Assembly: GCF_024198235.1 (NCBI RefSeq)
Contig: NZ_JAKCFB010000049.1
Span: 1 to 58,526 of the forward strand
Length of the DNA: 58,526 nt
From: Myxococcus dinghuensis
GTDB taxonomy: Bacteria > Myxococcota > Myxococcia > Myxococcales > Myxococcaceae
Direction: 5' to 3'
A program made the position numbers and the translations under genes. A model generated the notes under the pieces. The model was not told the DNA's origin. It ran no database searches and saw only the letters and a list, made by a program, of their open reading frames with translations. Below are positions 8,849 through 18,063 of this stretch, in pieces. Each line of letters begins with the position of its first letter. Position 1 is the stretch's first letter.

Positions 8849-8864
8849 GCCCGCCATTGCGGGC
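8849..8864 (+). terminator. GC hairpin downstream of the radical SAM operon
   Basis: GCCCGC-CATT-GCGGGC forms a 6-bp stem with a 4-base loop, and a second pair (GGGCAA 8861-8866 with TTGCCC 8883-8888) overlaps it. There is no long T-tract, so termination strength is uncertain. Confidence 0.45.
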
Positions 8865-8959
8865 AATCTCATCAAGGGAATCTTGCCCTCGGCTAGCAGT
8901 CCCCTCGGGCTGTCAACGCGGGCTTCCTCAAAAGCGTGCTAGAGGCTCGACAGCGTTCG

Positions 8960-9193
8960 GTCCTTGACCTTCAGCCAGCCCTGCCGCCGGAAGGGATACG
9001 TGGAGTAGATGCGGCGCCACGTCCACACCTCGCTCCGCGTCCACCAGTCCGCAAGCGGCTGGAGGCCTACGTCCCGCAGGTTGCCGAGGCCGCGGTAGCC
9101 GACGCCGTCGAGCCAGAAGGCGGCGTTGGACTCCAGTACCAGGACTTTGTCCGTCTCCGGGTGGAAGCCCACGACGAGGAAGGTGCCCATCAA
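8960..9193 (-). pseudogene. 3'-end fragment 2 of the NlpC/P60-like gene
   Basis: About 77 codons on the minus strand match residues from about 220 to the end of the full gene (FLVVGFHPETDKVLVLESN, GVGYRGLGNLRDVGL, ADWWTRSEVWTWRRI). The catalytic cysteine half is missing. The sequence differs from both the full copy and fragment 1, so this is not a recent simple duplication. It separates the radical SAM cassette from the AraC/NmrA pair. Confidence 0.85.
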
Positions 9194-9318
9194 GCGCCAT
9201 TAGCCGCGCTCCTTCCTCCCAGCATTACAAGCCACTCGCAGCGAGAACGCCAAATCGTCGGGCAGGACTCATTCCAACCACCGTCGTGTCCCACAGTATC
9301 GACTCTTCGAGTTCGTCC

Positions 9319-10269
9319 TCACCTCCTTTGCTTTGAAGCTTGAACTAGTTCGCTGGGAGGGAGGCCGCGCACACGCTTGAAGGCGACGCTGAAGGAGAAT
9401 CCATCTGCGTAACCGACTTGGGCAGCCACGCTCGTCACCGTTGCGCCGGGCTCGAGCAAGAGGTCCGCAGCAATGGCCATCCGCCAATCAGTAAGGTACG
9501 CAAGTGGTGACTGTCCAACTAGGTCGGCAAAACGGCGGGCGAACGCTGCTCGCGATAGACCGGCCTCTTTAGCGAGAGTTGCGACAGTCCAACGCCGAGC
9601 AGGAAACTCGTGCATGCGGCGTAGAGCAGCTCCGATTGCATGGTCAGACAGTGCCTTGTAGCCAATCGGCGGGCGCACATCCGCACGCGTAAACCACGAC
9701 CTCAGCGACCTCACGAGGAACAAATCCAACACCCGATCCAAGACCACCTGTTGCCCGGGCTCATCGCGATCAACCTCAGCGGAAAGCAACGCAAGTAACG
9801 GCTCAATCCGTGGCTCTGGCGGAATCACGGCTACGTCTGGAAGTGCCTCTAGTAGGCGTTCCGAGACCTCTCGGTACATCGGAAACTCTGCCGTGACGAA
9901 CAGATGCGAACCCGTTGCGTCGAAACCGAATGTTCGGGGACCGAGCGCGAGCTTCGCTTCCACCGCCTGAGAGGCGTTTCCAGCCAGCGCGAGCGGCAAC
10001 CGACCATCAATGATCACCTGAGGTCGCGTTCGTGGATGGTCCGCAGCAGTGAACGGTCGTCCGCTTCGGATAAGGACAACTCCATGTTCGACGACCTGCA
10101 CAGGCACAGCCCCTTCCACAAGGATCCACACCGCTCCTCGTAATGCGACCCCCATAACCAAGGGAGCAGGCGCGCTAAAGCGGATGGCCCATGGGGGCTC
10201 CAGAACGGACTGGCAAAACACCGCTCCCCTAGCACGCACACCCCCTAAGTAGTCGTCTAGAAGATCCAT
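9319..10269 (-). CDS. AraC-family transcriptional regulator (cupin_6 type)
   Basis: 316 aa. An N-terminal cupin-like ligand domain is followed from about residue 215 by a double helix-turn-helix AraC domain (WTVATLAKEAGLSRAAFARRF, then VTSVAAQVGYADGFSFSVAFKR). Divergent from the NmrA-like gene, with a palindrome in the shared 73-bp promoter region, so it probably controls its neighbour and itself. This regulator-oxidoreductase pair looks like ordinary bacterial metabolic cargo and is unexpected inside a prophage head module. Confidence 0.92.
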   Translation of the reverse strand: MDLLDDYLGGVRARGAVFCQSVLEPPWAIRFSAPAPLVMGVALRGAVWILVEGAVPVQVVEHGVVLIRSGRPFTAADHPRTRPQVIIDGRLPLALAGNASQAVEAKLALGPRTFGFDATGSHLFVTAEFPMYREVSERLLEALPDVAVIPPEPRIEPLLALLSAEVDRDEPGQQVVLDRVLDLFLVRSLRSWFTRADVRPPIGYKALSDHAIGAALRRMHEFPARRWTVATLAKEAGLSRAAFARRFADLVGQSPLAYLTDWRMAIAADLLLEPGATVTSVAAQVGYADGFSFSVAFKRVRGLPPSELVQASKQRR

Positions 10270-10271
10270 CT

Positions 10272-10319
10272 TGAGACGATTTCACATGAAATATGGATGC
10301 GCAACCATGGAACGTCTCA
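10272..10319. promoter_or_regulatory. Divergent operator/promoter region
   Basis: TGAGACG near 10272 and CGTCTCA near 10313 are inverted, and a palindrome ATTTCA-CA-TGAAAT lies between them (about 10279-10292). Paired inverted sites between an AraC-type gene and its divergent neighbour are likely regulator-binding sites. Confidence 0.5.
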
Positions 10320-10342
10320 GCGCGCCCCAGTAAAGGTGGAGT

Positions 10343-11179
10343 ATGTCCAATTCACCTATTCTCATTCTTGGTGCTCGTGGAAAAACGGGACGTCGGGTCG
10401 CCGACCGGCTTGAGCGCCTCGGAAGAAGCATCCGTACCGCATCTCGGACTGGTAAAACACGTTTTGACTTCACTGACCCTACAACGTGGGCATCGGCACT
10501 CGCCGGTGTCACAACGGTATACGTTGTACCAATGAGTGGGGAGCAACCCGCCGAGCCACAGGCAGTCCAGCGATTCTTCAAGCAGGCAGAGGAGTCAGGC
10601 GCTCGACGCATGGTGCTGCTCTCCGTGCGCGGGCCGAAGGGGACGCCTGACCCTGCCCAGGAGCCCCTTGAGCGCGCACTACAGAAAAGCAGCATGCAGT
10701 GGACGATCCTTCGCCCCTCCTGGTTCGCGCAGAACTTCAGTGAAGGCATCTTCGCTGAAGACATCCGTTCCGGTCAGCTCGCTGCTCCTGCTGGCGATGG
10801 GCACGAAGCCTTCATCGATGTCGAGGACATCGCCGACGTTGCCACCGCTGCTCTCATTGACGAGAGACACGCCGGCAAGGTCTACGAATTGTCTGGCCCC
10901 GAGGGGCTCTCCTTCGAGACTGCTGTCCACAAGATTGCCACTGCTCTCGGCAAACCTGTCCAGTACCTTCCTGTCGCTCCAGAAAAGTACGTCCCGATGC
11001 AGATTGCGGCAGGACTTCCTGCCGAGGTTGCCGAGGTCGTTGCACAGTTGTTCGATGCGATACGGGAGGGAGCAGGGAGTTACGTCAGCGACGGCGTCCG
11101 GCAAGCGCTGGGACGAGAGCCGCGTTCGTTCGACGCATTTGTGAAGGACGCCATCGTCACAGGGGCCTGGAAGGCCTAA
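10343..11179 (+). CDS. NmrA-like NAD(P)-binding oxidoreductase
   Basis: 278 aa. The Rossmann dinucleotide loop is G10-A-R-G13-K-T-G16, followed by an atypical short-chain dehydrogenase/NmrA body (MVLLSVRG, WTILRPSWFAQNF, FIDVEDIADVA). Members act as redox sensors or NAD(P)H:quinone reductases; the substrate cannot be told from sequence. Start ATG 10343 follows GGTGGAG. It is divergent from an AraC regulator and ends in a hairpin at 11207. Confidence 0.88.
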   Translation: MSNSPILILGARGKTGRRVADRLERLGRSIRTASRTGKTRFDFTDPTTWASALAGVTTVYVVPMSGEQPAEPQAVQRFFKQAEESGARRMVLLSVRGPKGTPDPAQEPLERALQKSSMQWTILRPSWFAQNFSEGIFAEDIRSGQLAAPAGDGHEAFIDVEDIADVATAALIDERHAGKVYELSGPEGLSFETAVHKIATALGKPVQYLPVAPEKYVPMQIAAGLPAEVAEVVAQLFDAIREGAGSYVSDGVRQALGREPRSFDAFVKDAIVTGAWKA

Positions 11180-11206
11180 CGCGGCCAGAACCCTACGCTG
11201 GACCAG

Positions 11207-11230
11207 AGGGGGAGCCCCAAGCCCCCCTTT
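11207..11230 (+). terminator. Terminator of the NmrA-like gene
   Basis: AGGGGG (11207-11212) pairs with CCCCCT (11223-11228) around a 10-base loop and is followed by TTT. Reasonable rho-independent shape with a short T-run. Confidence 0.55.
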
Positions 11231-11376
11231 GCATTGCATGGTCTCCGTTTGTTGGACTCAAGCATGGCCGTCAATCGATACTCCCCCCACAGTTCCTGCG
11301 CGTGGTGCTCCACGTCTCGCTCGATAGATTCGAGAGCAGTAGCCTGGGCAGTAACTGGGGTTTAGGGGATTAGGGC

Positions 11377-12273
11377 TCAGCGCCCCGCTCGCGCCTTGAT
11401 CTTCAGCCAAGCCTGCCGGCGGAAGGGATACGTGGAGCAGATGCGGCGCCACGTCCACACCTCGTTCCGCGTCCACCAGTCCGCAGGCGGCAGGAGGCCG
11501 ACGTCCCGCAGGTTGCCGAGGCCTCGGTAGCCGACGCCGTCGAGGCCGTAGGCGAGGTTGGACTCCACCACCAGCACCTTGTCCGTCCTAGCGTGGAAGT
11601 CCACGACGAGGAAGGTGTGCCCCGAGCCCCACTGACTGCGCCACCCCTGGATGAGTGTCCAGGGGTGGGGCGGCACATCCGCCGACGGTGCCACCAGGGC
11701 CATGCCGGACTCGACGGCCGCCGTCACGGGGGAGAAGTAGTCCTCTGTGGAGGCAATCATCATCTGCCTGTGGCGTCGCATGTCCCACGAGAAGGCCGCG
11801 CCATGCGCCTCGGAGAAGGCCTTCACCAGCAGGGCCTCGACGAAGGCGCAGCAGTTGTTCAGGCGGGGCGGCGCCAAGGGGACACGAACGCCCGGCAGCG
11901 CCCACGGGTAGTACGCCCTGTTCACGTCGTACCGGTAGTCGACGAACGCCCACAGGAGCGCGAAGACACGCTCCTCCAGGATGGCCACCGACTCATTGGC
12001 GAACGACAGCCGGGCCATGGCAGGGGCGCGCTCCTGGGAGACGAGCGTCGCGTAGCGCTGCGTGCGCCAGCGCGTGCACACCCAGGTGTCGAGCGCGCCG
12101 AGCTTCGGCACCAGCAACCGGGCGTAGTCCGTGTCGGGCGTGGGGTAGCGGGCCCTCTCCTCGAGCACGAGGTAGTCCCCCGCTTCGACATAGTCTTCGG
12201 GTGACTTGCTCGTGTCCGGCAGTGCGAAGCCGCGCAAGCGCGCGGGCAGTCTCGCGACGCGGTAGGTGTCCAT
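11377..12273 (-). CDS. NlpC/P60-like cysteine peptidase, possible phage lysin
   Basis: 298 aa from ATG 12273, preceded by GAGGAG. Residues 5-75 look like an SH3-type domain. The second half has the NlpC/P60 layout: C141-C142 in LNNCCAFVEALL, H219 in GSGHTFLVVDFH and E237/N239 in VVESN. Such enzymes cut peptidoglycan peptides or amides. No other lysin is obvious in this phage, so a lysis or host-entry role is possible, although it faces against the late genes. Two shorter copies of its 3' end lie at 8960-9193 and 5887-5976. Confidence 0.65.
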   Translation of the reverse strand: MDTYRVARLPARLRGFALPDTSKSPEDYVEAGDYLVLEERARYPTPDTDYARLLVPKLGALDTWVCTRWRTQRYATLVSQERAPAMARLSFANESVAILEERVFALLWAFVDYRYDVNRAYYPWALPGVRVPLAPPRLNNCCAFVEALLVKAFSEAHGAAFSWDMRRHRQMMIASTEDYFSPVTAAVESGMALVAPSADVPPHPWTLIQGWRSQWGSGHTFLVVDFHARTDKVLVVESNLAYGLDGVGYRGLGNLRDVGLLPPADWWTRNEVWTWRRICSTYPFRRQAWLKIKARAGR

Positions 12274-12385
12274 GGTGTCTCCTCGGTGTTGAAGGGCCCC
12301 AGCGCTTTCGCCATCGACGGCGCGACGAGCCGCCCCTGGCATGTCGCAGTTCGTCTCGACACACCCGCAAAGCACTCCCACCCGA

Positions 12386-12427
12386 TGTCCCCGAAATCGG
12401 GCCCGAAGCCTTTGTCTTCGCTGGAGG
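12386..12427 (+). promoter_or_regulatory. Leader motif copy A, before the portal operon
   Basis: TGTCCCC 12386-12392, a 15-base spacer, GCCTTTGTC 12408-12416, then GGAGG 12423-12427. It marks the junction between the accessory block and the portal operon. Here the nearest credible start is about 90 bp further on. Confidence 0.6.
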
Positions 12428-12513
12428 CAAGGCGTGCGGCTCCCAACGCCCTCTGACGCAGGGGGCCCCCCTCCCACCGTGCGCCTTGCCTCCTCTTCGT
12501 GTGGGAGGCCCGT

Positions 12514-12710
12514 GTGCAGAGCGTCGTCAGAGTCTTCGTCCTCGCCTCGCCCTCGGGCGCGCCACACCCGGGTCCGGAGTTCACCGTCGAGGCCAGCACC
12601 CACGATGGCCTGCTGGAGGCGGTCCACGCCGAGCTGGCTGCCCGCAGTCAGCGCATGCGCGCCGTCTCCCACACCCCCACGGGCCTCCTGGCTTACGTGG
12701 AGGACCGTCC

Positions 12711-12714
<4 letters not shown>
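12514..12714 (+). CDS. Small phage protein before the portal
   Basis: 66 aa from GTG 12514, five bases after GGGAGG. Not recognised. It has no membrane segment or cysteine and is predicted to be a small mixed alpha/beta protein. Its stop overlaps the portal GTG start (GTGA), showing a coupled operon. Confidence 0.55.
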
Positions 12715-14506
<1,792 letters not shown>

Positions 14507-14510
<4 letters not shown>

Positions 14511-14788
14511 CGCCAGAGCAGCTCCAGCACGCGTGGGTGCTCCAGGCCCAGGCCGACGCCGAGCGCGGTGTCCTGGAGTGCCGCATGTGCCGCAGGCGCG
14601 GTCCCCTGGACGAGACGACGACGCTGTGGCGCAACGGCCTCCTCGTCCTCGCGCTGTGTGACAGGTGCGCGGCCAGCCACGACGTCGTCTTCAGCCCCAC
14701 TCCGGCCGGCGTCGAGGTGCGCGCCAGGCGCCGCCGCCCCGTGGAGTTGGTAACGCAGGAGGCTCCTCATGTGCCTGGCCCCCGCTGA
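14507..14788 (+). CDS. Small zinc-ribbon protein in the head operon
   Basis: 93 aa. Two C-x-x-C pairs (CRMC and CDRC, 33 residues apart) form a probable zinc ribbon. The start overlaps the portal stop as ATGA and the 3' end overlaps the minor head gene by 20 bp. The role is unknown; such proteins in head operons may bind DNA or stabilise an assembly partner. Confidence 0.7.
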
Positions 14789-15857
14789 CAGCCTGCTCGT
14801 CATCCACGAGGCGCGCGCGGTAGCGGACACCCTCCTGGGGGACGCCTTCCGGCTGCCGGTGGCCAAGGCCCTGGACGTCGGCACCGCCGCGGGCATGGAC
14901 CGCGCCGTAGCCCTGCTTGCCGCGCGACTTCGCCGCGCCGTCGGGCGCGCGGACGTGGACGCCATGCGGGAGGCGGTGTCCGTCCTCGACGTGGACTGGC
15001 GGAAGACGACGGCGGCCCAGCGCAGACGCCTCGTCGCCCAAGCCCTGGAAGCCGCTGGCCGGCGGACGGCCGTCATCCCGTCCCGCATTCAGGCGCCCCT
15101 CGGCGACGCAGCAGACGAGGTCGTGGCGTCCACCCGCAGCCACGCCCGGCGCGAGCAGGGCCTCGCCCTCGCTGCCCGCTTCAACGCCCTGGACAGGCGC
15201 GTGGCGCAACACATCGTCCGCACCCAGGGCAACTTCGTGCGGGACGAGTACGGACGCCGGCTGAACGCCTTCGGCGCAGAGGCCCGGCGCCTCGTGGCTG
15301 AGGGACTGGAGGCCGGCCTCGGGCGAAGCGACATCGCCGAGTCCTTGGAGCGGGCCGCGCGCGGCGCGCTCATCGAGCGAGCCCCCTTCTACTGGGAGGT
15401 GGTGGCAAGCCACTTCATCGGCCAGGGGCGCTCCTTCGCCCAGATGAGCAGCTACGCGGAGGCCGGCATCCGCCGCTATCGCATCGAGGCGGTGCTCGAC
15501 GAGGTCACCACCCACACGTGCCGTTTCCTTCACGGGAAGACATTCGCCGTGGCGGATGCCCTCCAGCGCTTCGAGCGTGTCCAGTCACTCGAGCATCCAG
15601 AGGATGTGAAGCAAGAACTGCCCTGGGTGCGCGAGCGCCTCGATGCGGACACCGGGCGTGCCCTTCTCTACGTCAACCGAGGCGGCCAACAGACGCGCCT
15701 GGCCGAGGTGCTTCGCTCAGCCGCCGGCACCCGCGACGACGTCGGCGAGTTCCGCGCCCTCGCTTCGGACAGGCAGCTCGCGGACGCGGGCGTGGGCTTC
15801 CCGCCGTACCACGGCCTCTGCCGCACCACGACACGCGCTATCACTGACGGTACCTAA
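14769..15857 (+). CDS. Phage minor head / head morphogenesis protein (Mu F / SPP1 gp7-like)
   Basis: 362 aa, start ATG 14769 after CAGGAGG. The diagnostic C-terminal block is present: EVTTHTCRFLHGKTF, then VGFPPYHGLCRTTTRA, with the conserved cysteine pair. The first 230 residues are mostly helical. It binds the portal and helps initiate head assembly and DNA ejection. Last gene of the portal operon before the DAC-like insertion. Confidence 0.92.
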   Translation: MCLAPADSLLVIHEARAVADTLLGDAFRLPVAKALDVGTAAGMDRAVALLAARLRRAVGRADVDAMREAVSVLDVDWRKTTAAQRRRLVAQALEAAGRRTAVIPSRIQAPLGDAADEVVASTRSHARREQGLALAARFNALDRRVAQHIVRTQGNFVRDEYGRRLNAFGAEARRLVAEGLEAGLGRSDIAESLERAARGALIERAPFYWEVVASHFIGQGRSFAQMSSYAEAGIRRYRIEAVLDEVTTHTCRFLHGKTFAVADALQRFERVQSLEHPEDVKQELPWVRERLDADTGRALLYVNRGGQQTRLAEVLRSAAGTRDDVGEFRALASDRQLADAGVGFPPYHGLCRTTTRAITDGT

Positions 15858-15942
15858 CAAAGTCAGGACTGTGCGGGGCAACGACAATGGGACTCCCCAG
15901 CTTGTGGGTATGAGTTGCAAACTCGGGCTCGACGCCTTCTGG

Positions 15943-15968
15943 CAGCGCATAGCGCTGCGGCTGTTTTA
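15943..15968 (+). terminator. Terminator after the portal operon
   Basis: CAGCGC-ATA-GCGCTG (15943-15957) is followed by CGGCTGTTTT, a good rho-independent form. A second hairpin, CCCCTG/CAGGGG, lies at 16030-16049. Nothing else was found in 15858-16128. Confidence 0.55.
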
Positions 15969-16128
15969 TGCCTCCGAGGAACATCTCTGCGCCGCCCCTC
16001 CCGACAAGCCACACAGGATTCGGGACTTGCCCCTGCAGGAAGCCAGGGGACAGCGGCGAGCACAGGAGCATGAATCCGGACCGATGTCAGGATAGATTGG
16101 TCTCCATCCTTTAATGAAGGGATATTGA

Positions 16129-17412
16129 ATGGCCGAGCCTGTCTACCCCACTGAATTGGTGCAGCGCCTAACGGAAACATGGGAGCCGCCTCACTGGCGC
16201 CCATTTTGGGAAGAAGGGAAGACACCTCAAGTGAGTGGCAACCCAATTCAACCATCGGTGCTCAAAGCGGTTCTGAACGCGGCCTTCTTCGCGTCGCTTC
16301 GTACCGAGGAGGGCCATCGTCATGCCCTCGCCATAGTGCTCGTCGAAAACCACTCTCAGCTTACGGAACTCAGATTCCCCTGGAGAGTGCATATCTTGAG
16401 TTCACCCGTTGCGCTAGATGCGGACCGGCTGACCAAGCTTGCGCCTGCGCTACTGGGAGGCCATCGTTTCTTGATCGTGAAGATCTCCGATAAAGAGCCA
16501 ACGATCGTTGGGATAGGTGATGCCCCCAGCGAAGGATGGTTCCTGGGCGAGGATCGATATCCTCGCGTTCGAGTCGTCGGGCCTGGAGACATGGTTTTCT
16601 ACAGAGGGGATAACGCTGCGTTCCGGTATCGGGCAGGCGTCATTCACGAGCTTCGACCCGACTTCTTCACATCAAACGATGAGCCCGCTGACGCGATGAC
16701 TGGAATCGGGCAGCGGCTTTCCGCACAGTTGACACCTTCAGACCCTCAACTCCTGCGCAATATCGTCATCTCCTTCCTTTCGGATCTCATCGAGCAGGTG
16801 GCAGAGTTGGGGCATGGTGGGATGATCGCGATTCTAGCGCCTGATGATCCCAAGTTCGAGGAACTACGTCAGGCGTGCGCTTACCCCATTGCCCCTTTGG
16901 ATTTGGGAGCATCCCTGGTGGACGCCCATGAGTCTGCGCTGGTCGCTGATATAAATGACTTACGCATCATGGGACCGGGGCCAGACCATGCTCCGATTCG
17001 GGCGAAAACCTCCCAAGAGATGGCCGCGGAAGCGGCATCTCAGGAGGCGAAGAATACTTCGGGGTCACATCGCCGCACTGTCGCGGGGCTGACCGCCGTT
17101 GATGGAGCGGTACTCTTGACACATGACCTAAAGGTGCTTGGCTTTGGCTGCAAACTCCCGGGCCTCACAGGCCATGCGCCCCGTATCATCCACGCCCCCT
17201 CGGATTCCAGTCGTGAGCCTGAGCCGTATGACTTGACTAAGCGAGGCACTCGCCACACGTCCGCAGCATTGTTTGCGAACGAACGGCAGGGGCGCATGGC
17301 CTTTACCGTGTCCGCGGATGGGCCTGTCGCCTGCTTCTTGTGGAGCCAAAGGCTTGATTCGGTCATCCACTGGCCCGTGCGCGTTGGCATCTTCGGCACT
17401 AGGTTGTGGTGA
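16129..17412 (+). CDS. Diadenylate-cyclase-like (DisA_N/DACNV-type) sensor protein
   Basis: 427 aa. The C-terminal part has the layout of DisA_N-type diadenylate cyclases: HGGMIAILAPDD at about 229-240, the D325-G326-A327 motif, and GTRHTSAALF at 373-382 where cyclases have G-T-R-H-R. The altered RHR box suggests a nucleotide-sensing variant (DACNV class) rather than an active c-di-AMP synthase. The N-terminal 200 residues are unknown. It is less GC-rich than the flanking head genes and lies between two phage operons with a terminator before it, so it is an inserted cargo gene. Confidence 0.7.
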   Translation: MAEPVYPTELVQRLTETWEPPHWRPFWEEGKTPQVSGNPIQPSVLKAVLNAAFFASLRTEEGHRHALAIVLVENHSQLTELRFPWRVHILSSPVALDADRLTKLAPALLGGHRFLIVKISDKEPTIVGIGDAPSEGWFLGEDRYPRVRVVGPGDMVFYRGDNAAFRYRAGVIHELRPDFFTSNDEPADAMTGIGQRLSAQLTPSDPQLLRNIVISFLSDLIEQVAELGHGGMIAILAPDDPKFEELRQACAYPIAPLDLGASLVDAHESALVADINDLRIMGPGPDHAPIRAKTSQEMAAEAASQEAKNTSGSHRRTVAGLTAVDGAVLLTHDLKVLGFGCKLPGLTGHAPRIIHAPSDSSREPEPYDLTKRGTRHTSAALFANERQGRMAFTVSADGPVACFLWSQRLDSVIHWPVRVGIFGTRLW

Positions 17413-17877
17413 GTGGAGCACTTCGCTCGGGCGCAGGTAGCAGTAGTTCGACCAGATGGATACCTCTGGTGGGCACTGACTGGTCACACCTAGCGAAAGG
17501 TCGGGCCTCTGCAGTGAGGCTATACCGTGTTCCGGGTTGGCAACTTCGAGCTGGGTCGTTTCGACAGCGACCGAGGCGGCGTGTTCCGGCCGTGGACTCG
17601 CGGCTGGAGCCGACGGATGGCGGGGCCCTCGCTGAGGTCTACGATGACGCGGACGTCATCAACCAATCGTTGGATGGCGATGGAAACACCGCCCTAGACC
17701 TGTACCAGGCACCGCGACAGTTACTGACGCGCCCGCTGGGCGATTTCTTGAGGATGCGCGACCTGCCAGCGAGGCCCAGGACGCTCATCGCGTCATCTTT
17801 CGATTACCAAGAACGCGTCTTAGCGATGTCCCCGATTTCGCGCCGCAGGCCTTTGTCTCTTCCGGAGACGAAACGCC
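17413..17877 (+). other. Spacer with a possible decayed reading frame
   Basis: One frame runs 17406-17945 and contains a protein-like stretch (VYDDADVINQSLDGDG, then LDLYQAPRQLLTRP), and another frame reads RVGNFELGRFDSDRGGVFRP just upstream. No ribosome site or family supports either. It may be a frameshifted remnant between the DAC-like gene and the next operon. Confidence 0.3.
17827..17866 (+). promoter_or_regulatory. Leader motif copy B, before the protease/capsid operon
   Basis: TGTCCCC 17827-17833, 15 bases, GCCTTTGTC 17849-17857, then GGAG at 17863-17866 and ATG at 17878. Confidence 0.65.
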
Positions 17878-18063
17878 ATGCCGGCCACCTCAAGACCTAC
17901 CCCCACCGCACCTCCGACGGCGGAGGGCAACCCGACGCCCTCTGAGTCGCCTTCCACCGCCAAGGCCGAGGCGACGCTCGTCGTCTGGCCCCGCGACCTC
18001 AATCTCCCCACCTCCGGGGAGCTGACGTGGGGCTTCGACCCGGAGGGACTGAGAGATGGGTGA
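17878..18063 (+). CDS. Small Pro/Thr-rich leader protein
   Basis: 61 aa directly after leader motif B and a GGAGA site. The first half is Pro/Thr/Ser-rich, the second half has TLVVWPRDLNLPTSGELTWGF. Not recognised. Its end overlaps the methyltransferase-protease start by 8 bp, so the two are translationally linked. Confidence 0.6.
   Translation: MPATSRPTPTAPPTAEGNPTPSESPSTAKAEATLVVWPRDLNLPTSGELTWGFDPEGLRDG

Noticed and set aside
11655..12710. Long N-terminal extension of the portal frame
   Set aside because: The upstream part is opposite the NlpC-like gene and low-complexity; GTG 12711 overlapping the previous stop is the better start.
16129..17412. Active c-di-AMP synthase
   Set aside because: The DGA motif is present but the RHR box reads RHT, so catalysis is doubtful and the sensor reading is preferred.
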